Source: Nocardiopsis gilva YIM 90087 (GTDB taxonomy: Bacteria > Actinomycetota > Actinomycetes > Streptosporangiales > Streptosporangiaceae). From it: 64,000 nucleotides of DNA. The stretch lies in NCBI RefSeq assembly GCF_002263495.1, contig NZ_CP022753.1:558001-622000 (forward strand), written 5' to 3'. Every line of letters begins with the position of its first letter. Position 1 is the first letter of the stretch. Below, piece by piece: positions 52,321-61,990 of the stretch. The notes below the pieces were generated by a model. The model was not told the DNA's origin. It saw nothing but the letters and a program-made list of their open reading frames with translations, and did no database searches. Both the position numbers and the translations under genes were made by a program.

Positions 52321-52686
52321 ATGCGTGTCGTGTCCGTCCCTCGCCGCCGATCCGACCTCGGCTCCGGCACGGTCTGGGTGCTCACCCTGTGCGCCGTCAT
52401 CTGGTTCAGCGCGTTCGCCGCGGTGCTCGTGGCGAGCGTGCGTACCGATCGGCACAGGTCCGCCACCGCCGCCGATCTCGCCGCACTAGCGGGCGCCGAA
52501 CAGGCGGCCCACGGGCGGCGGCGCAGTTGCGCGGTCGCACGTGAGGTGGCGCGGGCCAACGGCGCCCGGCTCGTCGACTGCGCGCTGACGGGGCTCACCC
52601 TGCGCGTGGAGGTGGATGTTCCCGCCCGCATGTGGCCGGGTTCGGTCCCCGCCGAGGCTCGGGCGGGGCCGATGACGGCCGAATGA
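52321..52686 (+). CDS. Tad-locus TadE/TadG-like protein (helicase/secretion neighbourhood type)
   Basis: The 121-residue protein has DLGSGTVWVLTLCAVIWFSA as an N-terminal processing site plus helix and DLAALAGAEQAAHGRR, a segment shared with TadG-type (Rv3654c-like) proteins. It starts 13 bp after the TadE stop with AGGAG nearby. It is probably the third minor pilus component. Confidence 0.85.
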   Translation: MRVVSVPRRRSDLGSGTVWVLTLCAVIWFSAFAAVLVASVRTDRHRSATAADLAALAGAEQAAHGRRRSCAVAREVARANGARLVDCALTGLTLRVEVDVPARMWPGSVPAEARAGPMTAE

Positions 52687-52762
52687 GCCGGTGCCCCCTG
52701 ACCACCTTCCTCAGCTTTCCCGCCGTGCCGAAAACCTCCCGCTGTGCCGAAGGCAGGTGCGT

Positions 52763-53716
52763 ATGAACCTCCAGCTCTCCGACATCCCCCGCGAGGTCGT
52801 CCTCCGTATCGCCGCCCTGGTGAGAGACATGCCCGGTCCACCCCCACATCCCGCGGTACCTCCGGCTGGCCGTCGGACGCGCAGGCTGGGCCCGGCGGCG
52901 CTCGTGGTCGCCGCCATCGTGGGGTGTACCGGGTTCTCGACCACCGATCTCGAGTCCGGGCCGTCGCTCATGGGCGGACACCGCCATCGCCCCGACGCAC
53001 ACGGCCCCTCGCCGGGGCTCGATTGGGGCGGCGGCGTCCCCGGATGGCCGCACGGGGCGGAACCTCGGTCCCGCGACGGGCGGCCGACCGCACGTTTCCC
53101 GGTACCGGCGGTGCCCACCCGTCCGCCCCACCCGGTACCGCGCCCGCGTCCGGACCCTCCGCCTGTTCCGCCGCCCGTGCCGCGTCCCAGGCCGGAGCCT
53201 CGGCCCGCGTCCACGGAGTCGGCGTCCGACCCCGCGCCGGACCTCGGGATCCGTCCTGGAGCCGTGCCGCAACCCGGGGAGATCATCAACGGCCCGCGAA
53301 TTCCCGTCGTCGGGGGCGGTGGCGGACGCACCGGGCGTGCCGGCCACGAGGCGGAGAAGACGCACCCTTCACGCGGTACCTCGGCGTCACCGCCGTCCGA
53401 CGGTGCGGAGGAGCCTGATTCGCCGCCCTCGCCCTCAGCGTCCCCTTCGGCCGCGGAATCGACGGGCGGCCGATCGGCCGCAGCAGGTGCGGGGGAAGGC
53501 GGGACGTCCGCGGCGACGAAGAACCGAGGCCTCGTGCGCTTCGGCTACGCCCCGGCTGATTCCCTGTTGAGCACCGCCTCAGGAGCTGTAGGGACGGCGG
53601 CCACCTGGTGCCTGGCACTGCTGCTTGGTGCCACCTTGGCACTGCGGCTCAGTATCGGCTGGCCGCGCTTCTCGCCGTCCTACCGAGGGCGGCGCAGAAG
53701 CGACACCCGGCGCTAG
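52763..53716 (+). CDS. Proline-rich putative membrane protein
   Basis: The plus-strand frame from ATG 52763 gives 317 residues. It has a short helical N-terminus, a hydrophobic segment ending in a Cys (LGPAALVVAAIVGCTGFS) that could be a lipoprotein-like anchor, about 170 residues of Pro/Arg/Gly-rich low complexity, and a C-terminal transmembrane helix (TWCLALLLGATLALRLSIGW) with a basic tail. The frame is open from 52691. Competing frames on the other strand exist, so the call is moderate. It lies at the end of the structural pilus genes and may be cell-envelope spanning. Confidence 0.5.
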   Translation: MNLQLSDIPREVVLRIAALVRDMPGPPPHPAVPPAGRRTRRLGPAALVVAAIVGCTGFSTTDLESGPSLMGGHRHRPDAHGPSPGLDWGGGVPGWPHGAEPRSRDGRPTARFPVPAVPTRPPHPVPRPRPDPPPVPPPVPRPRPEPRPASTESASDPAPDLGIRPGAVPQPGEIINGPRIPVVGGGGGRTGRAGHEAEKTHPSRGTSASPPSDGAEEPDSPPSPSASPSAAESTGGRSAAAGAGEGGTSAATKNRGLVRFGYAPADSLLSTASGAVGTAATWCLALLLGATLALRLSIGWPRFSPSYRGRRRSDTRR

Positions 53717-53823
53717 GCCGTGTTTCCTGAATGCTTTCGGATCAGCGGGCGGCCGTCCGGAGCGGCGCAGCGAACATCGTTCCGGACGGCCGCGAGCCCG
53801 GAATGTTTCGAAAAACACGGCCT
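53715..53823. repeat. Nested inverted repeats between convergent Tad gene blocks
   Basis: Outer arms AGGCCGTGTTT (53715-53725) and AAACACGGCCT (53813-53823), and inner arms CGGCCGTCCGGA (53750-53761) and TCCGGACGGCCG (53781-53792), are each perfect. The left arm covers the stop codon of the Pro-rich gene. It could be a complex bidirectional terminator or a small inverted-repeat element. No target-site duplication is evident. Confidence 0.75.
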
Positions 53824-53826
53824 GGG

Positions 53827-54573
53827 TCACCCGGGGACCAGCTCGGAGATGAGTCCGGCGGCGAGGGGAACCACGCCGATGAGGACGAAGGCGGGCAGGA
53901 AGCACAGTCCGAGGGGAGCGACCACCAGGACACCGAGCCTCTGGGAGCGGGCAAGGGCCGCGCTCTGTGCGCTGCGCCGGGCCTCGGCGGCATGCCGCTC
54001 CAGGATGTCGGCGACGGGTGCTCCGGTCTCGGCGGCCCGGGCCATGACCCGGCCCACGGGGGCCAGCTCCTCGGTAGCGCCCAGCTCGCGCCAGACCGAC
54101 GCGGGATCCGCACCGAGACGGAGCCGTTCGGCCGCCTCCCCCAGGAGGCGGCCGAGGGGACCGCCCACTGCTGTGGCGACGGCCGCCAGGACCCCCTCCA
54201 TCGTGCAGCCCGCCCGCAGGCCCGCGACGACAAGGTCAATGGTCACCGGAAGCTCGGCGGCGATGCGCGCCTGCTCGTCCTTCCGGGAGCGGGCGTCGCC
54301 TCGGCGCCTCCGCCACCAGATCAGGCACCCGGCCATGAGCCCGGCGCCGACGCCGCCCACAGGGCCGACCACGGCGAAGGCGGCCAGTCCGATCAGCAGG
54401 GGGACGGCCGTTCGCGTGACCGGACGGCTGAGGCGCACGGTATCTGGGGAAGCGGACGCCTCCCGGGAGAGTGCGGCCAGGCGACGCCGCGCGACCGATC
54501 GCGGGGAGGGGCGGATGAGCAGGTGGACGGCTGTCACGGCCAAAACGATGACGCCGACCTCCAGCGCCGTCAC
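53827..54573 (-). CDS. TadC-like type II secretion F-domain protein
   Basis: The 248-residue inner membrane protein has a T2SSF domain: basic cytoplasmic segment RSPRKDEQARIAAELPVTID-type (here RSRKDEQARIAAELPVTIDL), LRAGCTMEGVLAAVA and C-terminal helices (LGVLVVAPLGLCFLPAFVL). It corresponds to Rv3657c, a platform protein of the Tad motor. The start overlaps the tadB stop by four bases. Confidence 0.9.
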   Translation of the reverse strand: MTALEVGVIVLAVTAVHLLIRPSPRSVARRRLAALSREASASPDTVRLSRPVTRTAVPLLIGLAAFAVVGPVGGVGAGLMAGCLIWWRRRRGDARSRKDEQARIAAELPVTIDLVVAGLRAGCTMEGVLAAVATAVGGPLGRLLGEAAERLRLGADPASVWRELGATEELAPVGRVMARAAETGAPVADILERHAAEARRSAQSAALARSQRLGVLVVAPLGLCFLPAFVLIGVVPLAAGLISELVPG

Positions 54574-55469
54574 CGTCCCGCCCTCGACGTGAAGGAGGCC
54601 GACGTCCGGCGCACCATGCGGTCGGTCCAGTACAGCCCGAGGACGTCGAGGGCGACCCCCGTCGCCAGGCAGGCGAGGCCGAGCGGCGTGCCGAACAGGA
54701 ACGCCAGCGCTCCGCCGCCGAGGAGCGAGGCCATGGCCAGCCCGGCGACGGGAAGGACGCTCAGGAGCAGAGCGGTCGTGCGGGGCCCGGCGAGGTGGGC
54801 GGTCAGCTCTTGGCGCAGTTCCTCCTCACGCATCAGGCTCTCGGAGAGACGGTCGACGACGTCGGCGAGCCCGGCACCGGTACCGGCGGTCACCCGCCAG
54901 CAGGCGGCGAGATAGCGGAGTCCGGCCGTCCCAGGCAGGGCGGCGGTGGCTTCGAGTGCGGGCGCGAGATCCTCACCCGCGCGGGCCGCCGCCGTCACGG
55001 GGGCGAGTTCCGCCGTGACGCGAGGGTCCGCATCGGTGATGGCGGACTCTAGGGCGGCGGCCGGAGCGCGGCCCGCACGCAGTTCAGCGGCGAAGCTCCG
55101 GGTGAGCTCGACGACGGCCCGGCGCCTGCGGATCAGGTCGCGGCCGACGAGGCGGTGGAGGAGGTGTCGGCCGATCCGCACCGGCGCAAGGGTCCAGGGG
55201 CGTGCCTGCCCGTCGAGTGGACGGTCCCGGCGCCCCGGATGCCCGGGACCTCGTGCCGGTGTGCCGGCGGCGACGCGGCAGAGCGCGCGGAGGCGGGCCG
55301 TGGCAGAGCTCGGCAGGGACTGGGCGAGCACGTATCCGACGGCGCTGAGGAGGAGCGGCGCCGCGGCCCACCCCGACAGCGGATCGAGTGCGTCGAGCGG
55401 AAGCGGCACATCGCTGGCGCCACGCAGGGGGAGCAGAATACGGCTGGGGGTTCCTACGGTGTCGATCAA
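54570..55469 (-). CDS. TadB-like type II secretion F-domain protein
   Basis: The 299-residue inner membrane protein has an N-terminal helix (APLLLSAVGYVLAQ), a basic middle segment, the T2SSF core (FAAELRAGRAPAAALESAIT, AACWRVTAGTGAGLADVVDRL) and C-terminal helices (TTALLLSVLPVAGLAMASLL). It pairs with the TadC-like protein. It overlaps both its neighbours by four bases, so tadA-tadB-tadC are co-translated. Corresponds to Rv3658c. Confidence 0.9.
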   Translation of the reverse strand: MIDTVGTPSRILLPLRGASDVPLPLDALDPLSGWAAAPLLLSAVGYVLAQSLPSSATARLRALCRVAAGTPARGPGHPGRRDRPLDGQARPWTLAPVRIGRHLLHRLVGRDLIRRRRAVVELTRSFAAELRAGRAPAAALESAITDADPRVTAELAPVTAAARAGEDLAPALEATAALPGTAGLRYLAACWRVTAGTGAGLADVVDRLSESLMREEELRQELTAHLAGPRTTALLLSVLPVAGLAMASLLGGGALAFLFGTPLGLACLATGVALDVLGLYWTDRMVRRTSASFTSRAGR

Positions 55470-56713
55470 CGGTCACCGCCAAGGGTCGGGTTCGAGGTCG
55501 CGGAGACGGGGACGGGTCGGCGCCACCCGTGACCGACACGGGCGGTGAGCTCGGAGATGCCGACGTGCTCGGCGACCGTGCCATCGGCCGGGAAGGTCAC
55601 GGCGGGAACCGTTGTCACCAGGCCGGAGGCGTCACGGTGCAGGACACGCACCTCGGCCACGCGGCGCCGCCCGCCCGGATCGCGGACCACATGAACGACC
55701 AGCACGCGGGTCGCGGCGAGCTGGCTGTGCACCGCCTCGCGCCCGAGCCCGGCCGCGCAGCCCAGCGCCTCGATACGCGCGGGCAGATCGGCCGCCGTGT
55801 TGGCGTGCAGCGTGCATGCGCCGCCCTCGTGCCCGGTGTTGAGAGCGGCCAGGAGGTCGACGACCTCGGCGCCGCGTACCTCCCCCACGACGAGGCGGTC
55901 GGGACGCATTCGGAGTGCCTGGCGGACCAGCTGGTGCATGCTCACCTCGCCGGTCCCCTCGATGTTGGGTGGGCGTGCCTGCAGCCGGACGACATGCGGG
56001 TGCTCGGGGCCGAGTTCCGCCGAGTCCTCGACAAGCACGATGCGCTCCGCTGGGTCGACGAGGGAGAGGAGGGTGGACAGCAGCGTGGTCTTGCCCGTGC
56101 CGGTGCCGCCGCAGATGAGGAACGCGGCCCGCGCGGAGATCAGGGACTGGAGCAGCCGCGCGCCGATCGCGGGAACCGTGCCGCCGGCGACCAGCTCGGC
56201 GAGGGAGAACACGCGGTGCCGGGGCAGCCGCAGGGAGAGGCAGACCCCCTCCGGCGCGATCGGGGGAAGAACCGCGTGGAACCGCGCGCCGGATGGCAGC
56301 CGGGCGTCGCACCAGGGTGCGGCCGAGTCCAGGCGGCGCCCGGCTTGAGCGGCCAGGCGCTGGGCGAGGCGGCGGACGGCGTCGTCATCGGGGAAGCGCA
56401 CGTCGGTGGTGCGGCGCAGCCCGTGGCCGTCGTCGATCCATACCCCGTCGGGGCCGTTGACCAGGATGTCGGTGATCTCGGGGGCGGCGAGCAGCGGGTC
56501 GAGCGGACCCGCCCCGGCCAGGTCGGCGCGGAGGAGCCGGACGATCGACAGGAGTTCGGCGTCGCCGAGCACGTCGCCCTCGGCGCGCAGGGCCGCGGCC
56601 ACCCGGGCGGGGCTCGCCTCGGCGCCCTCGCGGACCAGTCGGGCGCGGACGGCGGCCAGGAGCGCGGGATCGGGGGCGGGCGCCGGTGCGGAGCGTGGCG
56701 CGGTGGCGTTCAC
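55466..56713 (-). CDS. TadA/CpaF pilus assembly ATPase
   Basis: The 415-residue secretion ATPase has ICGGTGTGKTTLLSTLL as Walker A near residue 200, VLVEDSAELGPEHPHVVRLQ as the Asp/His boxes, and VGEVRGAEVVDLLAALNTGHEGG as Walker B with arginine. The N-terminal domain is typical (EITDILVNGPDGVWID). It powers Tad pilus assembly from the cytoplasm. Corresponds to Rv3659c. Confidence 0.94.
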   Translation of the reverse strand: MNATAPRSAPAPAPDPALLAAVRARLVREGAEASPARVAAALRAEGDVLGDAELLSIVRLLRADLAGAGPLDPLLAAPEITDILVNGPDGVWIDDGHGLRRTTDVRFPDDDAVRRLAQRLAAQAGRRLDSAAPWCDARLPSGARFHAVLPPIAPEGVCLSLRLPRHRVFSLAELVAGGTVPAIGARLLQSLISARAAFLICGGTGTGKTTLLSTLLSLVDPAERIVLVEDSAELGPEHPHVVRLQARPPNIEGTGEVSMHQLVRQALRMRPDRLVVGEVRGAEVVDLLAALNTGHEGGACTLHANTAADLPARIEALGCAAGLGREAVHSQLAATRVLVVHVVRDPGGRRRVAEVRVLHRDASGLVTTVPAVTFPADGTVAEHVGISELTARVGHGWRRPVPVSATSNPTLGGDR

Positions 56714-57813
56714 CGGGCGGCCCCCGCTTCGGCGGGGTGCTCCGCCCGCAGGCGGGCGAGGAAGCGGTCGGCGAACCTCGCCAGCGGGGAACCGCGGTGG
56801 TCGGCCGGGGCGTCACCGCGATCGAGGACGGCGGTCAGATCGCGCTCCTTCGCGATGTCGTCGGCGAGCGGGAGGCGCAGAGCGCGGGCGATATCGGCGG
56901 CGGGCAGATCGGCATCGGCCGCGCGGGTCACAACGCGTACGTCGGCCACATGGTCGCGGAGCCGCGGCGCGAGCCGCTGAGCGGCCATCACCGCCTGCAC
57001 CGCCGCGGGGACCACGAGCAGCGCGGTGGTGGTGCGGCGCAGTGCCTCCTCCGCCCCGGCGTCCAGGGCCCGGGGGAGGTCGGTCACGACGAGATCGGAG
57101 CCGTGCGCGGCCGAGGTGAGCACGGCCCGCATCGCGGGGGTGGGCACCGGCTGCGCCGCTCCGCGTTCCCAGGTGAGCAGCGAGAGTCCGCGTACGACGG
57201 GAAGTGCGCCGCGCACGGCCGACCAGTCCATCCGTCCCTCTCGCGCGAGCAGATCGCCCCACCGGCCGCCCTCTGCGTGCTCTTCGCCGAGGAGCACGTC
57301 GAGGCCGACGCCGAGCGGGTCGGCGTCGATCAGCGCCGTGCACAGCCCGGCCCGCGCACCTCCGAGCGCCAGCGCGATGGCGAGCAGGCTCGCGCCCGCG
57401 CCGCCGCGGCCACCGATGACCGAGACCACCGGTGCCCTGCCCGCCCGAGGTCGGCTGGACTCGGCGAACAGCTCGGCCAGGGCGGCTTCGTCATGGGGGA
57501 GCGAGAACACGGCGCGGGCGCCGACGCGACGAGCGGCGGTGCCGACGGGGTGGTCGGGCGCCGCGTATCTGAGGCCGTCGCGCCCCGCGGCGACGACGTT
57601 CAGGTGCGGTTCGGGTTCGAGGTCGGCGAGCGCGGGCAGCAGGTCGGCCCCGGCGACGATGAGGGGCGCCTGGGACCAGTCGCGCCCGGCGTGGGCGGTG
57701 GTGTGCGCGACGGTGACGTCGATGGCGGCGGCTGCGGCCAGCCGCAGCAGGTCGTCGAGGAGTTCGGGGGCATCGGTGATGACGAGGGGGCGCGGGGCGG
57801 TCGGGACATCCAT
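56710..57813 (-). CDS. CpaE/SsdA-like MinD family protein
   Basis: The 367-residue protein has a MinD/ParA-type fold with an N-terminal receiver-like domain and the segment VSVIGGRGGAGASLLAIALA, where the Walker A Lys-Thr residues are replaced (GGAGAS for GGVGKT). A CxxxxDxD-type segment (CTALIDADPLGVGLDVLLG) is kept. The lost Lys suggests no ATP hydrolysis. In M. tuberculosis the corresponding Rv3660c (Ssd) affects septation. Overlaps tadA by four bases. Confidence 0.9.
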   Translation of the reverse strand: MDVPTAPRPLVITDAPELLDDLLRLAAAAAIDVTVAHTTAHAGRDWSQAPLIVAGADLLPALADLEPEPHLNVVAAGRDGLRYAAPDHPVGTAARRVGARAVFSLPHDEAALAELFAESSRPRAGRAPVVSVIGGRGGAGASLLAIALALGGARAGLCTALIDADPLGVGLDVLLGEEHAEGGRWGDLLAREGRMDWSAVRGALPVVRGLSLLTWERGAAQPVPTPAMRAVLTSAAHGSDLVVTDLPRALDAGAEEALRRTTTALLVVPAAVQAVMAAQRLAPRLRDHVADVRVVTRAADADLPAADIARALRLPLADDIAKERDLTAVLDRGDAPADHRGSPLARFADRFLARLRAEHPAEAGAAR

Positions 57814-58756
57814 TGTGGGTTCTCCCTGCGTGTGCGGTCGGGAGAACCACGATCACCGGCCACGGAGCATCCGGGAAAGTTCGATCCACAACCTGTGGAT
57901 GACTTTCCCGAATGGCGGCGTGGAGTCTCTCGATTGGCGCCTTCGGCCCGGCGGGTGCGGAGGAGAAGCGGCGGCGAAGAGATAGGGAAGGGCCCGGAAT
58001 AGCCGACAGGAATGGCAGCGGACGTGGCGACGGCCCCGCCGGGGGATGGCGGGGCCGTCGTACGGTCCGGCTCCGGGGGGTAGAGCCGGCTCCGTATTCC
58101 AGGGAGGCTTACAGAAGCGGCGGCCGGGAACTCGCTCGGGCTCCGGGCCGGTGACCACATCGTCACACGAGTTGGGGAGATGCGCTAGGTGCGCAGACCA
58201 TAACGCGGGGAACTAGGGGTGCGCTCCGACGACCCGGAATCGACTTCGTGGCAGGGGATCCACGCCGAGACGGATGATCGGACATACTCTCAATCCAAGT
58301 GACAGACCTAGCACGTAACGTTACCACGATGGCCGTCGCGGGGTCCGGGTGAGGGGAAGGCGATGGGAGATTGCCGAGACGAGGGGTCTTTTCAAAGCCC
58401 CTGATCAGGCGTAGAAAGGAATTGAAGGTGGACACGGGCCACCAGACACGGCTCCCGGGTACCCACGCGTCACTAAGCCGCGGGAGGCAGGTCCAGGCCA
58501 GACGTTTCGCCTGGTCGGACGATATAACTTGCACGCATGATAACTCGTTGAGACGTGTCAGCGGCGGCGCCTTGAATCGGCCACATCGGGTCGGCGGGGC
58601 GCCGCTCGCATGTTCCGCGCACCCCCACTGAATGCGCGGAGTAGCCGTTCTCGTCGTCGGAAAAGTAATCCAACCGAGACCCGTGGCGCCCGTTCGTATG
58701 TTCCGACCATTCACCGCGTCCGCGGCCCCCGGTGCCGAGTCCGTGGATCGTGGATG
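57814..58756. other. Long gene-free region with hairpins
   Basis: These 943 bp hold no coding region I can support: every frame lacks a ribosome binding site and similarity. Structures seen are a 12-bp perfect stem GACGGCCCCGCC/GGCGGGGCCGTC (58029-58059, probably a terminator), CCGGCTC/GAGCCGG near 58067-58089, and GCGGCGCC/GGCGCCGC around 58563-58608. Parts between 58280 and 58560 are clearly less GC-rich than the surroundings. It may hold an RNA gene or a degraded gene. Confidence 0.45.
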
Positions 58757-59566
58757 TCAGCCGCGTTTCAGCGCCTCACACGTCGCCAGCGAGTCCCGCG
58801 CGCCGGCCTCCACCGCCCGGCAGCAGTACACGACCCACGCCCCCACGCCCTCCGGTGTCGCGGTCAGGTAGCCGCGCAGGGCGGGGCCGTACTCGTCCCG
58901 CAACTCCTCATGCCCCAGCTCCGAGGGCACCAGCGACTTCGGGTCCAGCCCGCGCTCGATCAGCGTGAGGCGCTCGGCGGCGCGCGCGATGATCCCGTCG
59001 CCCCACCCGAACGGGCGCAGCGCGGCCAGTTCCCCGTGGACGACCGCGCCCACCACCAGCGCAGGAACCGACGACCGGGTGGAGAGCAGCCTGTTCAGGG
59101 CGCGCAGCCGGGCCGCCACCTCGGCGGTAGTGGGCGCGGTACCGATGCCCAGCGGATCGTCCGCCGACTCCTCCTGCGCGCGGGGCCGACCCAGCCGCTC
59201 CGCCGGAACACCGTCGGCGGCGGCCAGCGTGTGCAGCCGCGCGAGCACCTGGTGTGGGGCCTTCGGCCACGTCTCCGTCAGCGTGCCCAGCTCACCGGAG
59301 ACGCGGAGCGCGCCCTTGACGCGAGGATCCTCGCTCGCCCCGGAGCGGACGTGCTCCAGGGTCTCCACGGCGGCGTCGGCCCCCTCAAGAAGCGCGGACG
59401 CGCGTGCTCCCCGCAACGCCGACTCCATGGAGACGTCGGAGCTCCGACGGCGCAGCACGCGATGGCCGAGAAGGCGGTCGACGACGTCCCGCGCCTGCTC
59501 AACGGCCTCGCCGACGCCGGGAAGTTCCGCGATCCGCTGCAAGGGATCCACTGACGATGCACTCAC
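58757..59566 (-). CDS. Fic/DOC-like protein with degenerate motif
   Basis: The 269-residue helical protein has an HGELAALRPFGWGDGIIARA segment that fits the Fic motif HPFxxGNGRxxR, with the His replaced by Arg and Asn by Asp. Fic enzymes transfer AMP or other groups to proteins via that His, so this one is either inactive or changed in chemistry. Homologues next to the ssd-tad genes are widespread in actinomycetes, often annotated as oxidoreductases without evidence. GTG start at 59566. Divergent from acs. Confidence 0.7.
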   Translation of the reverse strand: MSASSVDPLQRIAELPGVGEAVEQARDVVDRLLGHRVLRRRSSDVSMESALRGARASALLEGADAAVETLEHVRSGASEDPRVKGALRVSGELGTLTETWPKAPHQVLARLHTLAAADGVPAERLGRPRAQEESADDPLGIGTAPTTAEVAARLRALNRLLSTRSSVPALVVGAVVHGELAALRPFGWGDGIIARAAERLTLIERGLDPKSLVPSELGHEELRDEYGPALRGYLTATPEGVGAWVVYCCRAVEAGARDSLATCEALKRG

Positions 59567-59701
59567 AAACCCAAACCCTACGCGTGAGTAATAGCTGGGT
59601 GGTCCTCACCTCCCCTTGTGGGTAACACCACCCGCTTGATGAAGTGGTCTCGACCACATGGTTTATTGAGTCATACGACACACCAGTGAGGAGACCCAAC
59701 A

Positions 59702-61678
59702 GTGGCTGAGACTCCCCAGGGGCAGGGGCACGAAACACTGTCCAACCTTCTTCAGGAGTCGCGGAGGTTCCCCCCGCCTGCGGACCTCGCCGCTCACGCC
59801 AACGCCACGGCCGACACCTACACGGCCGCTGAGGCCGACCGCCTCGGCTTCTGGGAGGATCAGGCGCGCCGGTTGACGTGGGGCCGGCCCTGGGACACGG
59901 TGCTGGAGTGGAACCCGCCCTTCGCGAAATGGTTCACCGGCGGCACGCTCAACGCCGCCGTCAACTGCCTTGACCGGCATGTGGACGCGGGGCGCGGCGA
60001 CCGGGTCGCCTACTACTGGGAGGGCGAGCCCGGCGACACCCGCACCATCACCTATGCCCAGCTCAAAGACCAGGTTTGCCAGGCGTCCAACGCGCTGCTC
60101 GAACTCGGCGTGACCAAGGGCGACCGCGTCGCCATCTACATGCCGATGATCCCCGAGACGGTCGTCGCCATGCTCGCCTGCACCCGCATCGGCGCCGTGC
60201 ACATGGTGGTCTTCGGCGGTTTCTCCGCCGACGCGCTCGGCACCCGGATCGACGACAGCGAGGCCAAGGTCGTCGTCACCGCCGATGGCGGCTACCGGCG
60301 CGGCAAGGCCAGCTCCCTCAAACCGGCCGTCGACGAGGCCGTCGCCAGCCGCCCCACGGTCGAGCACGTCCTTGTCGTGCGCCGCACCGGCCAGGACGTC
60401 GACTGGACCGACGGGCGCGACGTGTGGTGGCACGAGGTCGTCGACCGCCAGAGCACCGAACACGCGGCGGAGGCGCACGACGCCGAGCACCCGCTGTACA
60501 TCATGTACACCAGTGGCACCACGGCGAAGCCGAAGGGCATCCTGCACACCACCGGGGGCTATCTCACCCAGGTCGCCTACACCCACTGGGCGGTGTTCGA
60601 CCTCAAGCCAGAGACCGACATCTTCTGGACCGCCGCCGACATCGGCTGGGTGACCGGCCACTCCTACATCGTCTACGGCCCGCTGTGCAACGGAGCCACC
60701 TCGGTGATGTACGAGGGCACCCCCGACACCCCCCACAAGGGCCGCTTCTGGGAGATCGTGGAGAAGTACCGGGTCTCCATCGCCTACATGGCGCCGACGG
60801 CCATCCGCACCTTCATGAAGTGGGGCGAGGACATCCCCGCCGGGTTCGACATGTCCTCCCTGCGGGTGCTGGGCTCGGTGGGCGAGCCCATCAACCCCGA
60901 GGCCTACATGTGGTACCGGAAGAACATCGGTGGCGACCGCACGCCCATCGTCGACACGTGGTGGCAGACCGAGACCGGCGCGATCATGGTCTCCCCGCTC
61001 CCCGGCGTCACCGAGGGCAAGCCGGGAGCCGCCATGCGTCCGGTGCCCGGCATCGTCGCCGACGTCGTGGACGAGGAGGCCAAGCCCGTTCCCAACGGGG
61101 GCGGCGGGTTCATCGTCGTCCGCGAGCCCTGGCCGTCCATGCTGCGCGGTATCTGGGGCGACCCGGAGCGCTACAAGGACACCTACTGGTCGCGGTTCGA
61201 GGGCCTGTACTTCCCGGGCGACGGCGCCAAACGCGACGAGGACGGCGATATCTGGCTGCTCGGCCGCGTCGACGACGTCATGCTCGTCTCGGGCCACAAC
61301 ATCTCCACGACCGAGGTGGAGTCCGCGCTGGTCTCCCACTCCAAGATCGCCGAGGCGGCGGTCGTGGGTGCCAGCGACCCGGTCACCGGACAGGGCATCG
61401 TCGCGTTCGTGATTCTGCGCGGCGAGGCGGGGGACGGCGGTGACGGCCTCGTCAAGGAGCTGCGCGACCACGTCAGTGCCTCGCTCGGCCCGATCGCCAA
61501 GCCCCGCCAGGTCATGGTCGTGCCGGAGCTGCCCAAGACCCGCTCCGGCAAGATCATGCGCCGCCTCCTGCGCGACGTCGCGGAGAACCGGCAGCTCGGC
61601 GACGTCACCACCCTCACCGACTCCTCGGTGATGGACGTGATCGCGGCGAAGCTGCCCGAAGCGAAGGGCGACGAGTAG
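59702..61678 (+). CDS. acs: Acetyl-coenzyme A synthetase
   Basis: The 658-residue ANL-superfamily enzyme activates acetate to acetyl-CoA through acetyl-AMP. The signature loop is [20 protein letters not shown]; the motif WWQTETG and the segment [20 protein letters not shown] follow. Near the C-terminus [11 protein letters not shown] carries the catalytic Lys that is regulated by acetylation in other bacteria. Full family length. GTG start with GAGGAG at 9 bases. Corresponds to Rv3667. Confidence 0.96.
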   Translation: MAETPQGQGHETLSNLLQESRRFPPPADLAAHANATADTYTAAEADRLGFWEDQARRLTWGRPWDTVLEWNPPFAKWFTGGTLNAAVNCLDRHVDAGRGDRVAYYWEGEPGDTRTITYAQLKDQVCQASNALLELGVTKGDRVAIYMPMIPETVVAMLACTRIGAVHMVVFGGFSADALGTRIDDSEAKVVVTADGGYRRGKASSLKPAVDEAVASRPTVEHVLVVRRTGQDVDWTDGRDVWWHEVVDRQSTEHAAEAHDAEHPLYIMYTSGTTAKPKGILHTTGGYLTQVAYTHWAVFDLKPETDIFWTAADIGWVTGHSYIVYGPLCNGATSVMYEGTPDTPHKGRFWEIVEKYRVSIAYMAPTAIRTFMKWGEDIPAGFDMSSLRVLGSVGEPINPEAYMWYRKNIGGDRTPIVDTWWQTETGAIMVSPLPGVTEGKPGAAMRPVPGIVADVVDEEAKPVPNGGGGFIVVREPWPSMLRGIWGDPERYKDTYWSRFEGLYFPGDGAKRDEDGDIWLLGRVDDVMLVSGHNISTTEVESALVSHSKIAEAAVVGASDPVTGQGIVAFVILRGEAGDGGDGLVKELRDHVSASLGPIAKPRQVMVVPELPKTRSGKIMRRLLRDVAENRQLGDVTTLTDSSVMDVIAAKLPEAKGDE

Positions 61679-61850
61679 CGGCCGCGAGCAGCTACGAGGG
61701 CGCGGGAGGCCGGAAAAGATCAGCGGTCCAGCGGGTCTTCGGATAGCGCGGGCAACGAGCGAACGGGCACCCGGCGGGACGCTCGGGCGACCCCGTGCGG
61801 GCGCCCCACCGGGCACCGCGTCCGTGCCCGCCGCCTCTCCCACGCCCTCC

Positions 61851-61877
61851 CGTGCCCCGGCGCTACGCCGGGGCACG
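61851..61877. terminator. Hairpin terminator downstream of acs
   Basis: CGTGCCCCGGCG and CGCCGGGGCACG form a perfect 12-bp stem with the loop CTA, about 170 bp after the acs stop. Confidence 0.75.
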
Positions 61878-61990
61878 GCTTCTCACCGATCGGGTGCGCC
61901 CGTCCGGTCAAGCGCGCCTCGTGAGGTGCACGTGGCGCGATATGTGCAAGGATGCGTGTGACGTTTGCCGGAATGAAGGGAGCCACCTCG

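Noticed and set aside
52595-53365. Minus-strand frames over the proline-rich Tad-adjacent gene
   Set aside because: They have no ribosome binding site or known domain. The plus-strand frame has anchor and transmembrane segments and follows the operon direction.
59663-61876. 737-residue minus-strand frame opposite acs
   Set aside because: It is the shadow of a highly conserved enzyme. Long antisense frames are expected at this GC content.
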